Shown here piece by piece: positions 56,942 through 64,000 of a DNA stretch of 64,000 bases. The DNA is taken from positions 62,001 to 126,000 of the forward strand of contig JAJDXE010000010.1 in assembly GCA_022825265.1 (NCBI GenBank). Direction: 5' to 3'. Numbering within the stretch: the first letter of the stretch is position 1; the number at the start of each line of letters is the position of its first letter. The position numbers were made by a program, and so were the translations under genes. This DNA is from Dehalococcoidia bacterium. GTDB lineage: Bacteria > Chloroflexota > Dehalococcoidia > Bin125. The notes beneath the pieces are model-generated. The model did not search any database and was not told the DNA's origin. It saw only the letters and a program-made list of their open reading frames with translations.

Positions 56942-57190
56942 TCAGACCTGGATGGTGAGGCAGGTCGTCGTTCGTTTGACTCCGGCGACGGTCTGGATCG
57001 TGTCGGTGATGCAGCTGCCGAGCTGTTCGAGGTTGTCGGCTTCGACGAGGCAGATGACGTCGAACGGTCCGGTGACGAGTTCGACCGACTTGATCTCGCC
57101 ATCGCTGTGTGTGACTTCTCCGAGCGAGAGCGCCACTTGCTTGGCAGTGCCGACTTCGGTTTCGATCAGGATGTAGCTCTTGACTGCCAT
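56942..57190 (-). CDS. Stand-alone AsnC/Lrp-type RAM-domain protein
   Basis: 82 aa from ATG 57190. It is only the ligand-binding (RAM/AsnC_trans_reg) domain: SYILIETEVGTAKQVALSL, VTGPFDVICLVEADNLEQLG, TDTIQTVAGVKRTTTCL. There is no HTH, so it cannot bind DNA by itself; it may sense an amino acid or modulate a partner regulator. 20 nt from moeA. Confidence 0.88.
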   Translation of the reverse strand: MAVKSYILIETEVGTAKQVALSLGEVTHSDGEIKSVELVTGPFDVICLVEADNLEQLGSCITDTIQTVAGVKRTTTCLTIQV

Positions 57191-57335
57191 GTTGAAGCTC
57201 CAGGATTGCGTGACTCGTCGTCCCTGCCCGAGTAGGGCAAGTTTACTATCCGCGTGAATCGTCGGATTCTGCGAGGGCAGGCCGGCGGGTACGATATTCG
57301 TCGGATGCCCGAACGGTTGCTGGAAGAGCACAGCA

Positions 57336-58343
57336 GTGGTTGATCTTGAGTCACTAGAGGCGGAAGCTCGTACGTCGCTTGCCGATGCAGGCGACGAAAC
57401 AGGGCTGGAGTCCTGGCGTGTCGAGTGGTTGGGACGACGCGGTCGGTTGACTGCCGTGCTTCGCGGAGTCCGGGAGCTCCCGGTTGAACAACGACCTGCC
57501 ATTGGAGCGGGAGCGAACCGACTCAAGGGCGTGCTTGAGGATGCCATGTCGGCTCGGCGAGCCGAGCTGTTGGCCGCAGATTCCGATGGACCTGCGTTGG
57601 ATGTCACGCTTCCCGGACGTCGACCACCGCTCGGCTCGCTCCATCCAATCACGCTCACCCGACGGATGATGGAACGGACCTTCCGCGACATGGGATTCGA
57701 TGTGGTCGAAGGGCCCGATGTCGAGCTGGAGGAATATAACTTCGATCGCCTGCGGATCCCTGCAGGACATCCGGCTCGCGATATGTGGGACACGATCTGG
57801 GTTTCGGACGACGGCAGCGGCGACCCTCGCCAGCTGCTGAGAACCCACACCTCGCCGATGCAGATTCGTTACCTGGAGCGACGACAACCGCCGATCCGGG
57901 TGATTGTTCCCGGCACGTGCTACCGATACGAAGCGACCGACGCGACGCATGAGTGGATGCTGACCCAGATTGAGGGTCTGGTGATCGACGAGGACCTGTC
58001 CTTTGCGCATCTGAAGGGCACGCTGGAAGCATTCGTGCGGCGTGTGTTTGGCGCGGACATTGAGACGCGTTTCCGCTGCGACTACTTTCCCTTTGTTGAG
58101 CCGGGCGCAGAACTCGGCGTTCGCTGGCAGGGTGACTGGCTGGAAGTCCTCGGCTGCGGCATGGTCCATCCGGAGATCATCGCCGACGCCGGACTCGACC
58201 CTGATCGCTACACCGGCTTTGCCTTTGGCATGGGTGTTGAGCGCGTCGCCATGCTTCGCTATGGGGTGCGGGATATCCGGCACTTCTATCGCAACGACAT
58301 CCGCTTCCTGCGCGAGTTTGACCAGTTCAGGGGAACTGCCTGA
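57336..58343 (+). CDS. pheS: Phenylalanyl-tRNA synthetase alpha subunit
   Basis: 335 aa from GTG 57336, with GGAAGAG at 57322-57328. N-terminal coiled-coil (residues ~1-85), then class II catalytic core: LHPITLTRRMMERTFRDMGFDVVEGPDVE, RTHTSPMQIRYL, FRCDYFPFVEPGAELGVRW, GFAFGMGVERVAMLRYGV. Overlaps pheT by 1 nt (TGATG). Confidence 0.96.
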   Translation: MVDLESLEAEARTSLADAGDETGLESWRVEWLGRRGRLTAVLRGVRELPVEQRPAIGAGANRLKGVLEDAMSARRAELLAADSDGPALDVTLPGRRPPLGSLHPITLTRRMMERTFRDMGFDVVEGPDVELEEYNFDRLRIPAGHPARDMWDTIWVSDDGSGDPRQLLRTHTSPMQIRYLERRQPPIRVIVPGTCYRYEATDATHEWMLTQIEGLVIDEDLSFAHLKGTLEAFVRRVFGADIETRFRCDYFPFVEPGAELGVRWQGDWLEVLGCGMVHPEIIADAGLDPDRYTGFAFGMGVERVAMLRYGVRDIRHFYRNDIRFLREFDQFRGTA

Positions 58344-60742
58344 TGGACGTCCCGTTGAAGTGGTTGGCCCAATACGTCGACTGGGATCTCTCGGTCGAGG
58401 AGCTGGCGCATCGGCTGAGCATGGCTGGGGCGGAAGTCGAATCGATCAAGCGAAGCGGCGGCAACTGGGATCAAGTTGTGATCGGGCGCGTCGCTGCGGT
58501 AGAGCAGCATCCGAACGCCGACCGCCTGCGGCTTGCGACGGTGGATTACGGCGCCGACGAACCACTGCAGGTCGTCTGCGGGGCTCCGAATCTGGCAGAG
58601 GGGCAGACCATCGCATTTGCGCAGGTCGGCGCTCAGTTGATTGACCCCAACACCCGGGAGCTTCGCAAACTGCGCAAGGGCAAGATTCGCGGCGTCACCT
58701 CGTTGGGAATGGTCTGCTCGGAGCGGGAGCTCGGCCTGTCGGACGAGCACGAGGGCATTCTTGAGTTGAGCACCGACGCAGCACTCGGGACGCCGCTGGC
58801 CGACGTGCTTGGCGATGTCGTTTTGGACGTCAAACCGACTCCGAACCGTCCTGATCATTTCTCGATTCTCGGGATTGCACGTGAGGTCGCCGCACTGACC
58901 GGTGGGTCGGTGCGCGAACCGTCGTCTAGCTACCAAGAATCTGAGACTCCCGCAGAGCATCGAACGAGCGTGACGATCGAAGATGCCGAAGGCTGTCCGC
59001 GCTACACCGCCATTGTGATCGAGGGCGTGACCGTGAGACCGTCGCCGCAATGGATGCAGGACGCGCTGACATCGGCTGGTATGCGCCCGATTAACAACAT
59101 TGTCGATGTGACCAACTACGTGATGCTCGAATGGGGCCAACCGCTGCATGCATTTGATCACGAGATTCTGCGCGAGGGCCGCATCGTCGTGCGTCGCGCT
59201 CGCACCGGCGAGCACCTGGAGCTACTGGACGGCTCGGAGTTGAAGCTGGAACCCGACGATCTCGTGATCGCAGACGCCGAGCGAGCCGTCGCGCTGGCAG
59301 GGATCATGGGCGGTGCAGAGTCGGAGATTTCCGATTCCACGACGACGATTCTGCTGGAAACCGCAAACTTCCAGGAAGCGTCAATCCGACGCAGCCGAGC
59401 GCGGCATACCGAAGGCGGTACCGAGGCGAGCCGACGGTTCGAGAAGTCGTTGAACCCGGACCTGGCGGAACTGGCGGCGCGCCGCGCGGCAGCACTGATC
59501 ATCGAAACCGCCGGCGGAAACGCGCTGGCGGGCATCGTCGACACGTATCCGGGCAAGACGCATAGTCCCCAGGTGGTCGTGACTCAGCGCCGGATCGAGC
59601 AGATTCTCTCGGTGCAGCCGAGCGTTGAGGACGTGCGCGGCATTCTTGCGGCGCTGGGGATCTCCAATCGGTGGTTGCCACCCGACCGCTATGCCGTTAG
59701 CTGCCCACCCTGGCGCTCGGATATCGCCGTGGCCGACGATGTGGTGGAGGAGATCGGCCGAATCTTGGGCTATGACAATCTGCCCTCGGCGCCGCTTCCC
59801 GGCGCTGTGCCTGATCCAGACATGGACCCTGAACGAGTGCTTGGCGAGCGCATCCGCGATGTACTCACCAGCCTGGGTTTGCGCGAGATCATCACCTACG
59901 TGACGGTCGGCGAGGAAGAACTGGCGTCGACGACTGGCAGCTCAGATTCTGTGCGACTCAGGAATCCGATGAATGCCGCCCGCGACCGCATGCGCACGAG
60001 CTTGCGTCCGATGGGCCTTCGGACTTTTGCCCTGAATCAGCGCGAGTCTCGTGGTGGGCTCGGTCTCTATGAGGTGGGCAAGACGTTCGGTTCCAATCCG
60101 GGCCGGCAGCCAACGGAAGAACGAATGGCACTGGTGCTGGTCGGCGGAGAGTCGCTTGCCTCGGTCCATGGTGAGCCGGGGCGTTCGCTTGACTTCTACG
60201 ACGCCAAAGGGGTCCTGGAACAGCTCGGCGCCGGGCTGGGAGTCGAGTTTGGTTTGTCCGCTGAAGTTAAGGATCCGGTGCTCGTGCGTGGGCAATCGGC
60301 GACTGTTTCGGTTCGAGGCAAGCAGGTCGGCGTACTCGGCAAGGTGTCGCAGAGCGTCGCAGCGGAGTTCGAAGTCCAGGGTGACGCGTTCGCGCTGGAG
60401 CTGTCGATTGCGAAGCTCGCGCCGCTGATGCGTGAAGATGTTTCGGTCTCATCGCCATCGGTGTATCCCTCGGCCGTTGAGGATCTGGCGCTGATCGTTG
60501 ACTCGGAGACTCCGGCGGGAGACCTGGCTGCGGCGATCGCTGGCAACGGGCTGGTCGAATCGGTGGAGCTGTTCGACATCTACACGGGGGATCAGATACC
60601 TGCTGGCTCGAAATCGCTGGCCTTCCGAGTGTTCTATCGCTCTCCCGATCGGACCCTCACGGATCGAGACGCGGAGAAAGCGCGGAGGGGAATTGTGCGT
60701 CGTCTGGAGTCACAGTTCGGCGCTATCCTTCGCGACTCGTAG
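58343..60742 (+). CDS. pheT: Phenylalanyl-tRNA synthetase beta subunit
   Basis: 799 aa. N-terminal EMAP/tRNA-binding domain (VIGRVAAVEQHPNADRLRLATVDYG), B3/B4 editing domain (GMRPINNIVDVTNYVMLEWGQPLHAFD), B5 domain, catalytic-like core, and the C-terminal ferredoxin-fold anticodon-binding domain (SSPSVYPSAVEDLALIVD, VFYRSPDRTLTDRDAEK). Full length. Confidence 0.96.
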   Translation: MDVPLKWLAQYVDWDLSVEELAHRLSMAGAEVESIKRSGGNWDQVVIGRVAAVEQHPNADRLRLATVDYGADEPLQVVCGAPNLAEGQTIAFAQVGAQLIDPNTRELRKLRKGKIRGVTSLGMVCSERELGLSDEHEGILELSTDAALGTPLADVLGDVVLDVKPTPNRPDHFSILGIAREVAALTGGSVREPSSSYQESETPAEHRTSVTIEDAEGCPRYTAIVIEGVTVRPSPQWMQDALTSAGMRPINNIVDVTNYVMLEWGQPLHAFDHEILREGRIVVRRARTGEHLELLDGSELKLEPDDLVIADAERAVALAGIMGGAESEISDSTTTILLETANFQEASIRRSRARHTEGGTEASRRFEKSLNPDLAELAARRAAALIIETAGGNALAGIVDTYPGKTHSPQVVVTQRRIEQILSVQPSVEDVRGILAALGISNRWLPPDRYAVSCPPWRSDIAVADDVVEEIGRILGYDNLPSAPLPGAVPDPDMDPERVLGERIRDVLTSLGLREIITYVTVGEEELASTTGSSDSVRLRNPMNAARDRMRTSLRPMGLRTFALNQRESRGGLGLYEVGKTFGSNPGRQPTEERMALVLVGGESLASVHGEPGRSLDFYDAKGVLEQLGAGLGVEFGLSAEVKDPVLVRGQSATVSVRGKQVGVLGKVSQSVAAEFEVQGDAFALELSIAKLAPLMREDVSVSSPSVYPSAVEDLALIVDSETPAGDLAAAIAGNGLVESVELFDIYTGDQIPAGSKSLAFRVFYRSPDRTLTDRDAEKARRGIVRRLESQFGAILRDS

Positions 60743-60803
60743 GGCTTTCTGGGTCAATCTGTTGACTGCTTGTCTGTTCCCGCTGCTTACGTCCTGAACA
60801 GAT

Positions 60804-60830
60804 TTGGCACTCTTCTTAGGAGAGTGCCAA
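60804..60830. promoter_or_regulatory. CIRCE-type inverted repeat (HrcA operator)
   Basis: TTGGCACTC (60804-60812), 9-nt spacer, GAGTGCCAA (60822-60830). This fits the CIRCE consensus TTAGCACTC-N9-GAGTGCTAA with one compensated change per arm and the exact 9-nt spacing. It ends 39 nt before the start of the next gene and is not followed by a T-run, so an operator is more likely than a terminator of pheT. Confidence 0.8.
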
Positions 60831-60869
60831 GATTGGTAATGAGGACATTTGACACGGAAGGATCCGGCC

Positions 60870-61385
60870 ATGACCTACGTGCATCCAAACCTGTCTGAGC
60901 ACTATGGGAGCGCCTTCGACCTGGGAGATCTGACCCACCGGCTCAACGATGCCGGTGATCACCTCGAACTGGGCGCCGCGCTTTACGATGCGACCGCGCT
61001 GCCGCCAATCGAGCTGCGGCGCGTCATGCGCGCGCTGGCGCGACGCGAGGGTGCGGCCTCAGTGGAGGTCGTGCACGAACTCGTCGCTCGTCGGTTGCGA
61101 GCCTATCTGCGACTGGATGTCGAAGAGGCGCGGATCGCGGCGCGGGCGTTCGTTGATGCGCACATCGACCTACCGGCTGAGTGGCGCGAGCGGAATCGTG
61201 AGATCGAGTTCGACGTGATCAAGAACGCGTTGCACCTGCGCGAGTTTTCGGCATTGACCGAGATCCTGCCCTGGCTACGCGACCACGACGCGGCCGATTG
61301 GTTGGTCGAGCATGTCCCGGACGGGAACGACGCGGAACTGGCGGCCGAGTCTGGCGGCATGCCGGCGCTGTCGGCAGAGGCCTAG
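60870..61385 (+). CDS. Hypothetical helical protein under CIRCE control
   Basis: 171 aa from ATG 60870, preceded by GAAGGA. No recognised domain, no Cys, no membrane segment; mostly helical with many Arg, Glu and Ala (ELRRVMRALARREGAASVEVVHELVARRLRA; IDLPAEWRERNREIEFDV). A HrcA-type operator lies just upstream, so it is expected to be heat-shock inducible. A single-gene transcription unit between pheT and the convergent rplT. Function unknown; a role in protein quality control is only an inference from regulation. Confidence 0.75.
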   Translation: MTYVHPNLSEHYGSAFDLGDLTHRLNDAGDHLELGAALYDATALPPIELRRVMRALARREGAASVEVVHELVARRLRAYLRLDVEEARIAARAFVDAHIDLPAEWRERNREIEFDVIKNALHLREFSALTEILPWLRDHDAADWLVEHVPDGNDAELAAESGGMPALSAEA

Positions 61386-61407
61386 CGTCTAGATCCTGTA
61401 CATACAG

Positions 61408-61452
61408 CAGAGCGCCCGGCTCGCTCCATTGTGAGCGACGCCGGGCGCTCTG
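61408..61452. terminator. Bidirectional terminator hairpin
   Basis: Nearly perfect inverted repeat: CAGAGCGCCCGGC (61408-61420) and GCCGGGCGCTCTG (61440-61452), with inner arms TCGCTC / GAGCGA and a 6-nt loop. Lies 22 nt after the unknown gene and 23 nt after rplT, which converge. There is no long T-run on either side, so it may need a factor. Confidence 0.75.
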
Positions 61453-61475
61453 GTTTCTGCAGTACCTGGTGCCGT

Positions 61476-61826
61476 TCAGGCAGCCTGGGCTTGTTCAACG
61501 ACCGCGCTAAATCCCGACGGATCGTGTAGCGCCATCTCTGCGAGAACCTTGCGGTCAATCTCGATACCGGCTTGCTTGAGGTCGTGGATGAGCCGGCTGT
61601 AGGTCGTGCCGTTGAGCCTCGCGGCGGCATTGATTCGCTGAATCCAGAGCCTGCGCATGTCTCCTTTGCGTTCGCGTCGGTGCGCGTAGGCATAGGAGAG
61701 GGCGTGCAGGCGGGACTCTGAGGCGCGGCGGTAGAGGCGATTGCGTACGCCGTGGTGGCCCTTGGTCTGCTTGAGGACTTTCTTGTGTCGGCGACGCTCG
61801 CGTGGGCCGCCCTTGACTCGTGGCAT
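61476..61826 (-). CDS. rplT: 50S ribosomal protein L20
   Basis: 116 aa. Matches L20 over its length: MPRVKGGPRERRRHKKVLKQTKGHHGVRNRLYRRA, RRERKGDMRRLWIQRINAAARLNGTTYSRLI. Last gene of infC-rpmI-rplT. Confidence 0.98.
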   Translation of the reverse strand: MPRVKGGPRERRRHKKVLKQTKGHHGVRNRLYRRASESRLHALSYAYAHRRERKGDMRRLWIQRINAAARLNGTTYSRLIHDLKQAGIEIDRKVLAEMALHDPSGFSAVVEQAQAA

Positions 61827-61851
61827 GGTTCAGCTTCCTGTTCTGATCCCG

Positions 61852-62058
61852 CTAGGGGGAGCCGTACGGCAGCAGTCGCTTGACGCGCTTCTGGTTGCCG
61901 AGATTCTTGACCTCGTGCATCCGACTCTGCGCGCGAAGCGTGCGTTTGTTTTTTTTCTGCTTGTTATGGCCGCGGTAGCCCTTCATCCGCATCACTTTGC
62001 CGTTCCGCGTGATCCGGAATCGCTTCGCCGCGCCCTTATGGGTCTTCATCTTCGGCAT
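61852..62058 (-). CDS. rpmI: 50S ribosomal protein L35
   Basis: 68 aa from ATG 62058: MPKMKTHKGAAKRFRITRNGKV, HNKQKKNKRTLR. 25 nt before rplT. The start seven codons up (62079) is not conserved. Confidence 0.97.
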   Translation of the reverse strand: MPKMKTHKGAAKRFRITRNGKVMRMKGYRGHNKQKKNKRTLRAQSRMHEVKNLGNQKRVKRLLPYGSP

Positions 62059-62179
62059 CGCTGAGTGTCTCCAACACAACCGCGCATCAGCGACGACACG
62101 CTGGCGCGTCTCTCCAGCTTAGGAGTTGATCGGTCACAGTCCAATCAGACTGGACACAAACTTCGGCGGCAGGCAATGC

Positions 62180-62785
62180 CTAGCCGGCGGCCTCGCCGGC
62201 TTCAGCCGTGGCGGCTGCCTTGGCATCCGCGATCGCTTTGGCTTTGACCTTATCCTCGGCGACGATCACGGACATGAATCGGCCCTCGGTCGAGATCGGC
62301 TTTTCGATTACTGTCGGCACATCGTTCTGCTCGAGCGTTTCGAGCATTTCTTGGATGCGTTCGTGGCCGATGTCGCGGTGCGTGATCTCGCGACCACGGA
62401 ACATGACCGAGATTTTGACCTTGTCGCCGTTGCGCAGCAGCCGAGCGGCCGTGCGCCCCTTGGCCTCCATGTCGTGTTTGCCGATGTTGGGGCGCATCTT
62501 GACTTGATGCAGTGACGCGCCCTTCTGGCGTCGACGACCTTCTCGTTCGCGTTTCGACTGTTCGTACTTGAATCGCCCGTAGTCGAGCATCTTGGCGACC
62601 GGGGGACGGGCGTTAGGGGCGACCTCGACCAAGTCCAAGCCTTGCCCTCGCGCGAGGTCGAGCGCCTGAATCGTGGGCATGACGCCCAGTTGTTCCCCTT
62701 CAGCGCCGATCACGCGCACTTCGCGGATGCGAATCGCTTCGTTGACGCGTTGTTCTCTGTGTTCTCGTTGATCCTTGACGGCCAG
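62180..62785 (-). CDS. infC: Translation initiation factor IF-3 (probable CTG start)
   Basis: 201 aa if it starts at CTG 62785. The conserved IF-3 N-terminus (RVNEAIRIREVRVIGAEGEQLGV) lies upstream of the first ATG/GTG/TTG of the frame (GTG 62719), so that GTG cannot be the true start. The CTG has AAGGAG (complement 62793-62798) 7 nt before it. Then MLDYGRFKYEQSKRERE and KISVMFRGREITHRDIGHE, typical of both domains. IF-3 genes in other bacteria also use rare start codons (AUU in E. coli) for self-control. Ends in an Ala-rich tail. Confidence 0.93.
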   Translation of the reverse strand: MAVKDQREHREQRVNEAIRIREVRVIGAEGEQLGVMPTIQALDLARGQGLDLVEVAPNARPPVAKMLDYGRFKYEQSKREREGRRRQKGASLHQVKMRPNIGKHDMEAKGRTAARLLRNGDKVKISVMFRGREITHRDIGHERIQEMLETLEQNDVPTVIEKPISTEGRFMSVIVAEDKVKAKAIADAKAAATAEAGEAAG

Positions 62786-62835
62786 AGGAGATCTCCTTCA
62801 CTGCGAGCCAAGTCGGTGTGGCCCTGTTAGCGCCG

Positions 62836-62864
62836 ATGGTAGGCGTGCGAGCACGCGGTTTCAA
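62836..62864 (-). promoter_or_regulatory. Promoter of the infC-rpmI-rplT operon
   Basis: On the minus strand: TTGAAA (62859-62864), 17-nt spacer, TACCAT (62836-62841). The spacer contains a perfect palindrome GCGTGC-GA-GCACGC (62843-62856), which could be an operator. Lies about 50 nt above the infC start and after the BCCP stop. Confidence 0.5.
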
Positions 62865-62891
62865 ACTCTACCCTTGCCCGCTTTGATTAAA

Positions 62892-63407
62892 TCAGTCCGA
62901 TTCGGTGTCGATGACCAGCATCAGGTCACCTTGATCGACGGCGTCGCCTGCTTCGACTGAGACCTCGGTGATCCGGCCGCCGGCGGGCGATCTGATCTCG
63001 TTGTTCATCTTCATCGCGACCATGACCAGCAATGGGTCGTCTTCCTCAACCTGGTCTCCCGGAGCAACGAGTACTTCGGTCACCTGGCCAGTCATCGGGG
63101 CGGTCAATCGAACCTCCCCTTCGATTGCCGGACCGGTCTGGGTCAGCGCGCCGGCGCTGCGTTCAATCTCAGCGGAGTAACGGTCTGGTCCGATGAACAC
63201 TTCGAGCGTCATGCCCTCTCGGCGAATCGCGATGGGAATGCGCTCTCCGTCGACCCAGAGGCGGAAGAGCGTGTTGTCGTCGACGGATTCCAGTTCCACC
63301 TCGTAGGTCTGACCATCAACCTCGGCGCGGAAGTGTCCGTTGCCGTTGTCGTCGATAGCGACTTCCTGGAGTCCACCTTGGACGATTAGCCGGTAGTTCT
63401 TCGCCAT
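62892..63407 (-). CDS. Biotin carboxyl carrier protein (biotinyl-domain protein)
   Basis: 171 aa from ATG 63407 (MAKNYRLIV). The C-terminal ~75 residues are a biotinyl domain with the modified Lys K133 in AMKMNNE. The N-terminal ~95 residues form an extra beta-rich region (VDGQTYEVELE...). Works with the upstream biotin carboxylase in an acyl-CoA (acetyl-/propionyl-CoA or similar) carboxylase. Overlaps that gene by 22 nt. Confidence 0.9.
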   Translation of the reverse strand: MAKNYRLIVQGGLQEVAIDDNGNGHFRAEVDGQTYEVELESVDDNTLFRLWVDGERIPIAIRREGMTLEVFIGPDRYSAEIERSAGALTQTGPAIEGEVRLTAPMTGQVTEVLVAPGDQVEEDDPLLVMVAMKMNNEIRSPAGGRITEVSVEAGDAVDQGDLMLVIDTESD

Positions 63408-64000
63408 CCCTGCTCCACTGGAAATCGACGGCCGCGCGCCGACTGGGCCCACGCTCGTCGTCGGGGTTGAGACCCACTTCTTTCGGCGTCTGCCCGCTCA
63501 CCCTGGGTATGGAAGAACATCGCTGCCGCCAGCGCGGCCTCGATGCTATTGGCCGGACGTTTTGCCGAGTCGAGTATCTCGTTCTCCTCGACGTACAGCG
63601 TGTGGATGTCACCGTTGCGGAAGTTCTCGTCGTCCATGAGGGCTTGATGGAACGGAATCGAGGTGCTCACACCGATGACGAGATACTCGCCGAGCGCTCG
63701 CTTCATTCGGCGGATGCACTGCTCACGTGTTTCACCCCAGGTGATCAGTTTGCTGATCAGCGAGTCGTAGTAGGGGCTCACGCCGATTCCACGCGCCAGC
63801 ATCGAATCGAGCCGCACGCCTGGTCCGTCCGCCTCGCGATACCAGGCGATCGGACCGACGGAAGGCGCAAAGTCGAGGAACGGATCCTCGGCGGTGATTC
63901 GACACTCCATGGCCCAGCCGCGGATCGGCCGCTCGGCAGCGGTATATCCCAGCGGCAGGCCACCGGCGATCCTGAGTTGGTCCTGTACGAGATCGACCCC
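63386..64000 (-). CDS. Biotin carboxylase (5' part outside window)
   Basis: C-terminal ~204 codons of a biotin carboxylase. Visible: DLVQDQLRIAGGLPLG, ...WAMECRITAEDPFLDFAPSVG, and MLARGIGVSPYYDSLISKLITWGETREQCIRRMKRALGEY, IGVSTSIPFHQALM. ATP-dependent carboxylation of biotin on the BCCP encoded just after it. It ends in an Arg-rich tail that overlaps the BCCP start. Could belong to acetyl-CoA, propionyl-CoA or pyruvate carboxylase. Confidence 0.92.
   Translation of the reverse strand, partial: GVDLVQDQLRIAGGLPLGYTAAERPIRGWAMECRITAEDPFLDFAPSVGPIAWYREADGPGVRLDSMLARGIGVSPYYDSLISKLITWGETREQCIRRMKRALGEYLVIGVSTSIPFHQALMDDENFRNGDIHTLYVEENEILDSAKRPANSIEAALAAAMFFHTQGERADAERSGSQPRRRAWAQSARGRRFPVEQGWRRTTG

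Noticed and set aside
60804..60830. Reading the 60804-60830 palindrome as a pheT terminator
   Set aside because: No T-run follows and arms plus 9-nt spacer match CIRCE; a dual role is still possible.

Overview
This is a GC-rich, densely packed bacterial chromosome segment. It is almost all housekeeping genes in long, translationally coupled operons. The organism is most consistent with a Chloroflexota-type bacterium, possibly a marine lineage. This is inferred from a deazaflavin (F420)-type redox set, a PDZ-DUF512 radical-SAM protein, a stand-alone AsnC/RAM-domain protein, lamin-tail surface proteins, an AroK-AroB fusion and the absence of outer-membrane genes. No rRNA, tRNA, phage, transposase or CRISPR was seen.

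Layout. (1) 0-3.3 kb, minus strand: yvcK-secG-fmt-rlmN (rlmN runs off the left edge). (2) 3.4-13.85 kb, the most accessory-like part: two tandem aldo/keto reductases, a single-chain type IIL (MmeI-like) restriction-modification enzyme directly after gatB, an SbcD-like phosphoesterase, an unknown HTH protein, an MDR oxidoreductase and a luciferase-like (probably F420) oxidoreductase. (3) 13.85-20.4 kb, minus: a membrane-anchored CARDB-like protein, dnaG-rpoD and a Ddn-like F420 reductase. (4) 20.5-44.4 kb, one long minus-strand run: glmU, a CNNM/CBS protein, dprA, topA, xer, aroQ, pepP, efp, xseA, xseB, a PurN-like formyltransferase, a small unknown, a lamin-tail surface protein, rluB, cmk, plsC, ispH, DUF512, glmS and ppsA. 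(5) 44.5-53.5 kb, plus: alaS-ruvX-mltG-aroE-unknown-aroC-aroKB-acyP. (6) 53.5-57.2 kb, minus: a P450 remnant, an intact P450, moeA and a RAM-domain protein. (7) 57.3-61.4 kb, plus: pheS-pheT, then an unknown gene behind a CIRCE-type (HrcA) operator. (8) 61.4-64 kb, minus: accC (partial)-BCCP and infC-rpmI-rplT.

How genes work together: five shikimate-pathway activities (AroQ, AroE, AroC, AroK, AroB) lie in the window. GlmS and GlmU supply UDP-GlcNAc. Fmt, InfC, EF-P, GatB, AlaRS, PheRS, L20 and L35 are translation functions. TopA, DprA, Xer, Exo VII, RuvX and DnaG handle DNA.

The most interesting signals are these. A CIRCE operator stands before an unknown gene. Five palindromic repeats all sit just 3' of genes in one orientation, and two of them carry the same inserted hairpin module. 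Two intergenic arrays of A-tracts are phased at 10 bp. Two genes (infC and the lamin-tail gene) probably start at CTG. A P450 gene has been collapsed by one internal out-of-frame deletion.
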